Shown here: positions 41,901 through 49,193 of the stretch, piece after piece | Position numbering within the stretch: position 1 is the stretch's first letter | Layout: every line of letters starts with the position of its first letter | Source of the DNA: Lactonifactor longoviformis DSM 17459 | Lineage (GTDB): Bacteria; Bacillota; Clostridia; Lachnospirales; Lachnospiraceae | Direction of reading: 5' to 3' | NCBI RefSeq assembly: GCF_900129135.1 | Contig: NZ_FQVI01000003.1 | Location: forward strand, 1 to 64,000 | Length of the DNA: 64,000 nucleotides | The notes under the pieces: model-generated | Databases searched by the model: none | What the model was told of the DNA's origin: nothing | The model's input: the letters and a program-made list of their open reading frames with translations, nothing else | Translations under genes and position numbers: made by a program

Positions 41901-43256
41901 ATGGGAGAGGCGAGAGTGAAAGCACCAAACATTATTGTAGCAGGTATTCTTAATACAAAAGGCGAGAACATAAAATACATAGCTAAACAGGTAGAAGCAG
42001 CAGGGGGCATACCACATATTATGGAGTTGAGTCTTGGAGAAGAATGCGGTTGGGCAGATATTCCTCTTCATGAAGTTTTGTGGCCTACGGGGAAAAGACC
42101 AGAAAAACTTTTTAAGCTTGAACGTGCACAGGCATGTGAATTTGTGACAGAAGGAGCAGTTAAAACTATAGTAAGACTTTATGAAGAGGGAAAAGTCCAG
42201 GGTGTTATATCTGTGGGTGGAAGTATGGGAACATCAATTGCATGTACAATGATGAGAGCCCTGCCCATCGGCGTTCCGAAAATGATGCTGTCTACGGACG
42301 CATCCGGGGAAGTGGGAGTGCATATCGGAACGAGAGATTTATGTATGCTGTATCCAATTGCAGAGACTGGGTTGAACCGAATTACCAGGCGTATTCTAAC
42401 CTATGCCGCAAGCGGAATCGTTGGAATGGCTTCCGCTCCGGAAGTCGAGGAGACAGAAAATAAACCATTAATAGGCTGTATGATGTTCGGCGTCACTACA
42501 CCATGTGTTCTTCGGGCTCAGAAGCATATGGAGGAAAACGGATATGAAGTCATGGTAAATCATTGTACAGGCGCAGGCGGGCAGAGTATGGAAGAAATGA
42601 TAGAAGAGGGTCATATTGTTGGGATGCTGGATCTTACAACAGAGGAGGTAACGGCAGATGTATTTGACACGTATTATCAGAGGTCAGGACCCATGAGGCT
42701 TAGAACTGCGGCGAAAAAGGGAATTCCACAGGTGGTGAGTGTAGGAGGCAGTGAATTAATGCTTTTTGAAGGAATATCCGATATTCCGGAGAAACTGATG
42801 CTTGAAATACAAAGAGGTGTAAGGAAGCTTTATAATCATAATCCTTCAGTCGCCTGTGTAGCTATTACTCTGGAAGAAACACGCGCTTTTGCGAAGGAAT
42901 TCTGCAGCCGCCTGGCGCCTGCCACGGCGCCCACAGTTATTTGTATTCCAATGAGGGGGTGGGGTGGATGCGATATAGCGTCCCCTGATCTTGCGCTTGG
43001 ATGGTCAGGTGAAGGACCTGGAGCCACATGGATTCCCGGCCATAATCCCCTTCATTCCAGGAGAAGCGAGATAATGCTGGAAGTACTGCAGGAAGAACTG
43101 CCCCACAAGGATAATATAGAAGTATTAGTAATAGATAAACATATAAATGAACCAGAGTTTTCTGATGTAGCATCAGAGATTCTGACAGAGATGTTAAGTG
43201 GCACATGGAAACGAGGCTCTCATACAGAGCTTTCTTACGTATCCGTTTTAAAGTAA
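41901..43256 (+). CDS. UPF0261 (Tm-1-like ATP-binding) protein
   Basis: A 451-residue protein of the UPF0261/PF06792 family, the N-terminal half of the tomato virus-resistance protein Tm-1. It shows IIVAGILNTKGENIKYIAKQ, GVISVGGSMGTSIAC, MLSTDASGEVG, MLDLTTEEVTADVFD and VVSVGGSELML. ATG 41901 overlaps the preceding stop region; GTG 41916 with GGGAGAGG before it is an equally good start and gives the usual family N-terminus. Set between PF09370 copies 2 and 3. Confidence 0.85.
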   Translation: MGEARVKAPNIIVAGILNTKGENIKYIAKQVEAAGGIPHIMELSLGEECGWADIPLHEVLWPTGKRPEKLFKLERAQACEFVTEGAVKTIVRLYEEGKVQGVISVGGSMGTSIACTMMRALPIGVPKMMLSTDASGEVGVHIGTRDLCMLYPIAETGLNRITRRILTYAASGIVGMASAPEVEETENKPLIGCMMFGVTTPCVLRAQKHMEENGYEVMVNHCTGAGGQSMEEMIEEGHIVGMLDLTTEEVTADVFDTYYQRSGPMRLRTAAKKGIPQVVSVGGSELMLFEGISDIPEKLMLEIQRGVRKLYNHNPSVACVAITLEETRAFAKEFCSRLAPATAPTVICIPMRGWGGCDIASPDLALGWSGEGPGATWIPGHNPLHSRRSEIMLEVLQEELPHKDNIEVLVIDKHINEPEFSDVASEILTEMLSGTWKRGSHTELSYVSVLK

Positions 43257-43266
43257 AAGGTGAAAA

Positions 43267-44085
43267 ATGAATAAAAGAGATGCTGTTTTAGGCTCAATAT
43301 ATGAGTGTATGGACAACGGTAATACAATTTTTGTATTTGGCGCTGGAAGCGGTTTGTCTGCAAAAGCGGCGCATGTGGCCGGAGCGCATTTAATATCCGT
43401 CTACTCAACTGCTATATTAAGGATGAAAGGTCTTAATTCTCTGATGTGTGCGCTTCCAGTGGCCAATGCCAATCAATTATTACTAGAAGAAGGAAAGGTG
43501 ATTGTACATCAGGCAAACTGTACTCCGTGCATAGCGGGGATTGCAGCGCAGGATCCTTTTCACTCAGTGAGTGAAATGCTGGATAAAATTGCTGAGATGG
43601 GATTTTGTGGTGTTTCAAATGAGCCTTTTGCAGGAATATATGGGGATTGGTTTGCTGAGGTTCTGGAAGAATATGGATTAGGGTTTAGTGTGGAACTGGA
43701 CATGCTTCGTCAGGCGTCAGAACGAGGTCTCTTAACAATGGGATGGGCGTTTAATGAGGAACAGGCAGTCCGGTTAACAAAGGCGGGCATTGACATTATC
43801 GGCATTATGGTTATGGACGGACCAAGCAAATATACTGAAGAAAAAGCGCCTCAGGAGGCGCTCGAAGAAGCAGTAAAAAAGGTAAAAAGTATGTGTCAGG
43901 CGGCATTGAAGGTTAACCGGCAGGCTATTTTGATTACCCACGGCGATCCTTTTTACGATGTTAACACTGCGACCGCTTCTCTCGTTAGCACGGGAGCAGT
44001 GGGATATGCTTCTGGGTCAAGTGGGGAACGCATCCCCGCTTTCGACGGTATTGTATCAACAAGTAAAGATTTTTTGAATATGTAA
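43267..44085 (+). CDS. PF09370 TIM-barrel protein, copy 3 (divergent)
   Basis: A 272-residue third paralogue. It keeps VFGAGSGLSAKAAHVAGAH, LPVANANQLLLE, IAGIAAQDP and GERIPAF, but the HGGP signature has changed to THGDPFYDVN, and the region after IGIMVMDGPSK differs. This suggests a different substrate or a non-catalytic partner. 10 nt after the UPF0261 gene. Confidence 0.82.
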   Translation: MNKRDAVLGSIYECMDNGNTIFVFGAGSGLSAKAAHVAGAHLISVYSTAILRMKGLNSLMCALPVANANQLLLEEGKVIVHQANCTPCIAGIAAQDPFHSVSEMLDKIAEMGFCGVSNEPFAGIYGDWFAEVLEEYGLGFSVELDMLRQASERGLLTMGWAFNEEQAVRLTKAGIDIIGIMVMDGPSKYTEEKAPQEALEEAVKKVKSMCQAALKVNRQAILITHGDPFYDVNTATASLVSTGAVGYASGSSGERIPAFDGIVSTSKDFLNM

Positions 44086-44102
44086 ATAAAAAAGAAAGGA
44101 GT

Positions 44103-44441
44103 ATGCGGAAATTGGTTATTTTTCAAATTATGTATCCTTATGGTGAAGACCGCAGATTTGATATCGAATATTATTTGAAAAGTCATCTGGTGAATGCAAA
44201 AAAGCTTTTGGGAAAAGCCTGTTTAAAAGTAGAAGTGACAAGAGGATTTAAAGAATTTTATCAGGACACGACGCCTTTTTTTGCGTTTTCTGCGAGACTG
44301 GTATTTGAAAATGAGGAAACTTTTTTCAAAGCTTATACAGAAGATGTGGATACGTTTTTAATGGAAGATATTCCGCGATTTACGGATATTGCTCCAGTAT
44401 GGCAGCTAGAAGAAATTGTTTATCAGGAAACTTCTATATAG
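44103..44441 (+). CDS. EthD-like dimeric alpha/beta-barrel protein, copy 1
   Basis: A 112-residue ferredoxin-like (EthD-type) protein: VIFQIMYPYGEDRRFDIEYYLKSH, then FFAFSARLVFENEETFFKAYTEDVDTFLMEDIPRFTDIAPVWQ. The ending FTDIxPxxQ is typical of EthD-like decarboxylase/isomerase or dimeric barrel enzymes. AAAGGAG precedes ATG 44103. Paired with a second copy at 44453. Confidence 0.78.
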   Translation: MRKLVIFQIMYPYGEDRRFDIEYYLKSHLVNAKKLLGKACLKVEVTRGFKEFYQDTTPFFAFSARLVFENEETFFKAYTEDVDTFLMEDIPRFTDIAPVWQLEEIVYQETSI

Positions 44442-44452
44442 GGAGGAAAAAT

Positions 44453-44800
44453 GTGTATAAATTGACTATTATGTATCCGTATCAACAAGGAAAACGTTTT
44501 GATATGGACTATTATTGCAATGTCCATATGATGGATCCCAATGATGTAAAATGCCGGGGTGCTCAGATAGAGATGGGAATATGCGGAATGGACGAAGAAG
44601 TACCGCCAAAATATTTTTGCATTGCTCATAGTCTTTATGATACATTGAAGGATCTTCAAACATATTTTGAGGCGAATAAAAAGGCATTATTTGACGATAT
44701 ACCAAATTTTACTGATGTACAACCTGAATTTCAAATTAGCGTTGAGACAATGAACCTAGTCCTGCCAAATAGAAAGAGTGAAAGAAATTTCAATGATTGA
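44453..44800 (+). CDS. EthD-like dimeric alpha/beta-barrel protein, copy 2
   Basis: A 115-residue relative of copy 1: KLTIMYPYQQGKRFDMDYYC, PKYFCIAHSLYDTLKDLQTYF and IPNFTDVQPEFQI. The start is GTG 44453 with GGAGG 6 nt upstream; the ATG at 44451 is in a frame that stops at once. The pair probably forms a heterodimer, with active sites at the interface. Its stop codon lies inside a hairpin that ends this transcription unit. Confidence 0.75.
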   Translation: MYKLTIMYPYQQGKRFDMDYYCNVHMMDPNDVKCRGAQIEMGICGMDEEVPPKYFCIAHSLYDTLKDLQTYFEANKKALFDDIPNFTDVQPEFQISVETMNLVLPNRKSERNFND

Positions 44801-44813
44801 TTGAAATTTCTTT
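44781..44813 (+). terminator. Hairpin overlapping the EthD copy 2 stop codon
   Basis: AAAGAAATTTCAA (44781-44793) and TTGAAATTTCTTT (44801-44813) are perfect complements around a 7-nt loop containing the stop. AT-rich, then TTTCAATATT. Likely a terminator or processing site. Confidence 0.6.
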
Positions 44814-44818
44814 CAATA

Positions 44819-44847
44819 TTGTAAGTCAGTATAAGTAATTCTATAAT
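44819..44847 (+). promoter_or_regulatory. Promoter upstream of the RuBisCO-like gene
   Basis: TTGTAA (44819-44824), 17 nt and TATAAT (44842-44847) lie just after the hairpin. This gives the RuBisCO-like gene and the three genes that follow a possible transcription start of their own. Confidence 0.6.
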
Positions 44848-44898
44848 TAGCGTATAAGATAATTTTAAATTGACAGGTAGGAAAGGAGAATCGTTATA

Positions 44899-46215
44899 AT
44901 GTTTGTAGATCCAATTATCATGCAGTTACCAGAGGAAATCGACTGTGACCGCTTTGTAATCGCAACCTATTATGCGGCAGGTAAGCCTGGCACTAATATG
45001 GTGAAATTTGCTGCAGCGCTTGCCGTGGAACAGACATGTGGAACATGGTTGAAAGTGCCGGGAGAAACCCCTGAGGTTAGAGAGAGAGCAATTGGGAGAG
45101 TACTTGGGGTTTATGAAGCACCGTCTCATCAGATTGAAATACCGGAAGAGGTAAAAGAAAGACATTTCATTATTCGTATTGCATACCCCTGGAGGAACTT
45201 TGATGCTCAGTTTTCGATGATGCTTTCTACTGTAATCGGAAATATTTCCAGCTCCGGAAAAGTAAAATTAGTCGATTTGGAGTTTCCGAAAAGTTTTCTT
45301 GAAAATTTTAAGGGGCCCAAATTCGGTGTTCAGGGAATTCGTGAAGTATTAGGTGTTTATGACCGCCCACTGTTAAATAATATGATCAAACCCTGTATTG
45401 GACTCACTCCAGAAAAAACAGCAGAGCTTGCATTTGAAGCTGCGGTTGGCGGCGTAGACGTGATAAAGGATGATGAGCTTGTATGCAGCCCTTCTTTCTG
45501 TCCGCTGGAGGATAGAGTAAAAGCGGTGATGGGAGCGCTTAAAAAAGCGGATGAAATGAAAGGTGAGAAGACATTATATGCATTTAATATTACAGCGCCG
45601 GTACTTCAGATGAGAGAAAATGCGTATCGTGCAATTGAAGCGGGAGCAAATGCGCTGATGATTAATTATGCCAGTGTTGGCCTTGACACAACAAGGGTAA
45701 TAACAGAGGATCCGAATATCAATGTGCCGATCCTGGGCCATTCGGATTATACAGGAGCCCAATACGAAAGCCCATGGTCTGGTCTTTCTGCAACCTTGAT
45801 TGGAGCAAAACTTCCTCGTTTGGCAGGAATGGATATGGTGATCGCACTGACTCCATATGGGAAATTCCCAATGATGATGGATACTTTTGTAAATATGGGC
45901 TTACAGCTTTTGGCGCCGATGCAGCATATTAAATCGGTATTCCCGATGCCGGGAGGAGGAACTACTCAGGGACATATTGAAGATGTTGTAAAGAAATTCG
46001 GAAACGATGTAATGATAGCCGCAGGGGGGGCAATTCACGGACATCCAATGGGACCCAAAGCAGGAGCTAAAGCGTTCCGTCAGGGTATTGATGCAGTATG
46101 CAAAGGCCAGTCTTTAGCGGCAGCCGCAAAAGAGTATGAGGAACTTGGAAAGGCAGTAGAAAACTGGGGAATTTATGAAGAAAACAGATCAGGTCTTTTT
46201 GATCTGAAAGGCTAA
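44899..46215 (+). CDS. RuBisCO-like protein (form IV family)
   Basis: A 438-residue member of the RuBisCO large-subunit superfamily. KPCIGLTPEK (K164) matches the catalytic Lys175 region. GGVDVIKDDE (K190, D192, E193) keeps the carbamylated Lys and the two acidic Mg ligands. FNITAP, GHSDYTGA (H281), TPYGKF (K322), PGGGTTQGH and GGAIHGHP follow in the normal order. Loop details (PGGG for SGG) differ from true RuBisCO, so CO2 fixation is not expected. Relatives in apiose and isoapionate pathways decarboxylate or isomerise sugar-acid phosphates. Here a PTS-derived phosphorylated keto-sugar or keto-acid is the likely substrate. Confidence 0.9.
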   Translation: MFVDPIIMQLPEEIDCDRFVIATYYAAGKPGTNMVKFAAALAVEQTCGTWLKVPGETPEVRERAIGRVLGVYEAPSHQIEIPEEVKERHFIIRIAYPWRNFDAQFSMMLSTVIGNISSSGKVKLVDLEFPKSFLENFKGPKFGVQGIREVLGVYDRPLLNNMIKPCIGLTPEKTAELAFEAAVGGVDVIKDDELVCSPSFCPLEDRVKAVMGALKKADEMKGEKTLYAFNITAPVLQMRENAYRAIEAGANALMINYASVGLDTTRVITEDPNINVPILGHSDYTGAQYESPWSGLSATLIGAKLPRLAGMDMVIALTPYGKFPMMMDTFVNMGLQLLAPMQHIKSVFPMPGGGTTQGHIEDVVKKFGNDVMIAAGGAIHGHPMGPKAGAKAFRQGIDAVCKGQSLAAAAKEYEELGKAVENWGIYEENRSGLFDLKG

Positions 46216-46228
46216 GGAGGATATAGTT

Positions 46229-46726
46229 ATGGAATTTATGGAGACAATTTTTAAAAGAAGAAGTGTAAGAAAGTTTACTGATAAAAAAGTAGAAAGAAGT
46301 TTGATTGATGAGATGCTTAGGGCTGCAATGGCAGGACCGACAGCATTAGGAAAAAACCCGTGGCAATTTTTAGTGGCAGATACACCGGAGAGTATTGAAA
46401 AACTTCAGAAAGCGCTTCCTTATGGAAAATATAACTGTACTGCAGCAGTTGTTGTTATGGGAGATATTGAACTTAGCAAGCATTATTGGGCAGTTGACGG
46501 CTTGATTGCAGCGACGAACCTTACGAATGCAGCAGCAGACAAAGGCATTGACAGTGTCTGGATTGGCCTTTATCCTTTTGAAGATGAATGGAAGGAGGTG
46601 CAGAAGATTATGAGTATACCAGAAAATGTTAAACCAGTTTGTGTCATTGAACTCGGTTATGGTGAGGAAGAAACAGAAGCCCGTACTTCTTATATGGAAG
46701 AACGTATTCACTGGAATGAATATTAA
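46229..46726 (+). CDS. Nitroreductase-family flavoprotein
   Basis: A 165-residue FMN-dependent oxidoreductase of the nitroreductase fold: ETIFKRRSVRKFTDKKVER, PTALGKNPWQFLVAD and VCVIELGYGEEETEAR. It is the short type often associated with NAD(P)H oxidation of small molecules in anaerobes. AAGGAGG precedes the start, 13 nt after the RuBisCO-like gene. It precedes a flavin/NAD reductase-like gene, suggesting a redox pair. Confidence 0.85.
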   Translation: MEFMETIFKRRSVRKFTDKKVERSLIDEMLRAAMAGPTALGKNPWQFLVADTPESIEKLQKALPYGKYNCTAAVVVMGDIELSKHYWAVDGLIAATNLTNAAADKGIDSVWIGLYPFEDEWKEVQKIMSIPENVKPVCVIELGYGEEETEARTSYMEERIHWNEY

Positions 46727-46742
46727 TTTAGGAGAGCAAACA

Positions 46743-47525
46743 ATGTATAAAGTCTATAAAAATGTGGAAATGACACAAGAGGGATATCTGTTAGGAATTG
46801 AAGCTGAAGAAGCGTCACATTCTTGTGCGCCTGGCCAGTATTTTGAATTAAAGCTTCCAAATGATAAGCATAGGGTTCCGGTTGTGCTTACGGATATCCT
46901 TCCGGAGAGAGGGATTATCAAAGTCGTATTTCGTGTAATTAACGATAGTACAAAGGAATTATCAGAATTAGCGGACGGCGGAAACATAGAAGAAATATTT
47001 GGGCCTTTTGGAAGAAAATGTCCATTCCTAAATGAAGATATGGAAGGAAAGCAGGCATTAGTAATCGCAGAGGATCTTGGCGGTGCAGCTGCATATATGA
47101 TAATTCACGATTTAGGAAAAAAAGGTGCAGTTGTTGATGCAGTGGCAGGCGGCAGGTCAGAAGGGTATTTATATTTATCTGAATTCACCGGAGAACTGTG
47201 CAGGACATATCTGAATTATTCAGAAGATGGTACACAAGGAGAACAGGGGACTATTTGTCAAAATATAGATGACATTTTAACAGCGGAAGAGTATGACATT
47301 TGTGTTATAATCGGAAGCATTGATATGATGGAGCATGTTGCTGCCAAAGCACAGAGTAAAGGAATTAAAACATGGATTTCTTTGGATCCTGCGATTACAT
47401 CAATAAAAGAGTATAAAACAATTGATCATGTTGTAATTAATGGTAAAGAAGAAAAAATCAATGAAGGCGGCACAGTATATGAGGCTGCAGGCGTTGATTT
47501 TGCAGATTTGCGAAAACAGATATAA
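46743..47525 (+). CDS. FAD/NAD-binding reductase subunit (PyrK/ferredoxin-NADP reductase-alpha-like)
   Basis: A 260-residue protein with the FNR-type flavin domain (CAPGQYFELKLPN, GIIKVVFRVINDSTKELSEL, GPFGRKCPF) followed by an NAD-binding half (ALVIAEDLGGAAAYMIIHDL, YDICVIIGSIDMMEHVA). The C-terminal Cys cluster that binds 2Fe-2S in PyrK and SudB is absent; the place reads ISLDPAITSI. It starts within the end of the nitroreductase gene region at 46743, 17 nt after its stop. It may pass electrons from NAD(P)H to the nitroreductase-like partner. Confidence 0.75.
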   Translation: MYKVYKNVEMTQEGYLLGIEAEEASHSCAPGQYFELKLPNDKHRVPVVLTDILPERGIIKVVFRVINDSTKELSELADGGNIEEIFGPFGRKCPFLNEDMEGKQALVIAEDLGGAAAYMIIHDLGKKGAVVDAVAGGRSEGYLYLSEFTGELCRTYLNYSEDGTQGEQGTICQNIDDILTAEEYDICVIIGSIDMMEHVAAKAQSKGIKTWISLDPAITSIKEYKTIDHVVINGKEEKINEGGTVYEAAGVDFADLRKQI

Positions 47526-47557
47526 AATATATACAAAAAGGATAGTTGGGATATATT

Positions 47558-47833
47558 ATGTACAGTAAAAAGGCAACAGTAATCAATGCGGTTGGTTTAC
47601 ATGCGCGGCCAGCGGCAGAATTTGTAAAGATGGCAAAAAAATTTAATTCCAAAATCATACTGACGAAAGAAAATGATCCAAAGAAAACATTTGCCGATGG
47701 AAAATCCATTATGTCTGTGATGGCTCTCTGTGCAGGTACCGATACGATAATTAACATTGAGGCAGAGGGCGAGGATGAAAATAAGGCTGTAGATAGTCTT
47801 GTGAAATTGGTAGAATCAGGTTTTGGAGAATAA
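47558..47833 (+). CDS. ptsH: PTS phosphocarrier protein HPr
   Basis: A 91-residue HPr. The catalytic His15 is in AVGLHARPAAEFV, and the regulatory serine is in GKSIMSVM (Ser50, equivalent of Ser46), so HPr-kinase control is possible. It is the last gene of the PTS island and complements Enzyme I at 30439. A strong bidirectional terminator follows. Confidence 0.93.
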   Translation: MYSKKATVINAVGLHARPAAEFVKMAKKFNSKIILTKENDPKKTFADGKSIMSVMALCAGTDTIINIEAEGEDENKAVDSLVKLVESGFGE

Positions 47834-47843
47834 GTACTATAAT

Positions 47844-47904
47844 ATCCCCCCCGGGGGGCAGACAGAAAATGAAGTGCGTATGTCTGCCCTCCGGGGGATT
47901 TTAT
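47844..47904. terminator. Strong bidirectional terminator after HPr
   Basis: ATCCCCCCCGGGGGGCAGACA (47844-47864, slightly imperfect) pairs with TGTCTGCCCTCCGGGGGAT (47881-47899), followed by TTTTATT. It separates HPr from the convergent AraC gene. Confidence 0.85.
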
Positions 47905-48794
47905 TATTCATTTCGTTTCTTGGTCCTATAGGTCTTAGGATTTACCCCATACTGATCTTTGAATTTTTTAGAAAAATAGCTGGTGTTATTGAAGCCGGTC
48001 ATAAAGCAGATATCCGACATGCTTTTTTCTGTGGTTAACAGAAGCTGGGAGGCCTGCAGCAGACGGAACTTATTAATATACTCTACAGGGGTCATTTTGG
48101 ACAATTCGGAAAAGCACCTGAAGCATTCGCTTTTACTGATATTGGCAGCGCCGGCAACGTCCTGTATAGTGATTGGCTGTATATAATTTTGATGTATGTA
48201 ATCAAGCATATCCTTCATTCGCTGTTCTCTGAGCAGCTTGCCGCTGTCTTCCTGGTCTTTGCTGTATTTGGGAAGAATGCCCAGCAGATTGCGCCATATT
48301 CCGATAAGGTTTTCCAGTAAAAACAGTTCATACGTAAAATGAGTGCTCTCAGTATAGTACATCCGTTTCATATACTCCAGAATTTTGTGGCCTTCTTTGC
48401 GTTCCGGGGTTATCACGAGAGCTTCCGGACGGCGGGTAGTCAGAGGCAGGGTATATTTTTCACAGTTGGCGCTCCTCATGAGGTTAATCAAGATCTGAGG
48501 CAGCAATACAATATCATATCCGATGGTACCTTCGGACAGCTCCCTGGCCAGATGTATAGCTTCGGGTGCAATGTATATGGCACAGCCTTCTTCCACCACA
48601 TAGGGCGTTCCGTTTACCCGATACTCCGCACTGCCTTTAAGGACAATCTGAAGTTCAAGCTCATGGTGCCAGTGGCTGGGGAAGCTCCCGTCTGCAAAGG
48701 TATCAAAATGGTCTACAAATTCTGAGATTGGGAACATCTGATTGGGGTGTGCCAATTCCTCCATCATCTTGTGATTTATAACAATACTATCCAT
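47904..48794 (-). CDS. AraC-family transcriptional regulator (cupin-type)
   Basis: A 296-residue AraC regulator. The N-terminal cupin (~30-120) has SHWHHELELQIVLKGSAEY and EGCAIYIAPEAIHLA. The C-terminal HTH pair covers IQDVAGAANISKSECFRCF, then SDICFMTGFNNTSYFSKKFK and GVNPKTYR. It most likely senses a sugar and controls the divergent symporter cluster at 49194. GGAGGG precedes the start. Confidence 0.87.
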   Translation of the reverse strand: MDSIVINHKMMEELAHPNQMFPISEFVDHFDTFADGSFPSHWHHELELQIVLKGSAEYRVNGTPYVVEEGCAIYIAPEAIHLARELSEGTIGYDIVLLPQILINLMRSANCEKYTLPLTTRRPEALVITPERKEGHKILEYMKRMYYTESTHFTYELFLLENLIGIWRNLLGILPKYSKDQEDSGKLLREQRMKDMLDYIHQNYIQPITIQDVAGAANISKSECFRCFSELSKMTPVEYINKFRLLQASQLLLTTEKSMSDICFMTGFNNTSYFSKKFKDQYGVNPKTYRTKKRNE

Positions 48795-49193
48795 AGGGTA
48801 TTCCTCCCTCTCCTGCTTGGTCCAAAATATCCATACATACAGCCTCTGGCGGGCTAAAAAACTGCATAAAACAGGTTCTTTTATCCCTTGTTATTTTACT
48901 ATATTTATAAATAAAAATCCAGAAATATCTGATTATTGCAGATAGGCTTTGTATATATTGCTGTTTTATGCGCCGATTTTATTGGCATATAAAAGCGATA
49001 TCAATAAAAATACAACAATACTCCCAGGAACCTGAGAAGATAGTTTTATTATTAGAAACGAAACTGGCTGAACTGGTTTAGAAAAGATAGTACAATACCA
49101 CTATAAATAAGTTGTCGACAATTTACAAGGCAGTACATAAAAAATAATGGATGCGGAATAAAACAAATTTCGGATCAAAAGTAGAAAGGAGTT
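48795..49193. other. Intergenic control region between the AraC gene and the GPH symporter
   Basis: About 400 nt with no gene. It is AT-rich and holds the perfect palindrome TTGTCGACAA (49112-49121), 72 nt before the symporter start. No clear consensus promoter was found; an AraC-activated weak promoter would fit. Confidence 0.45.
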
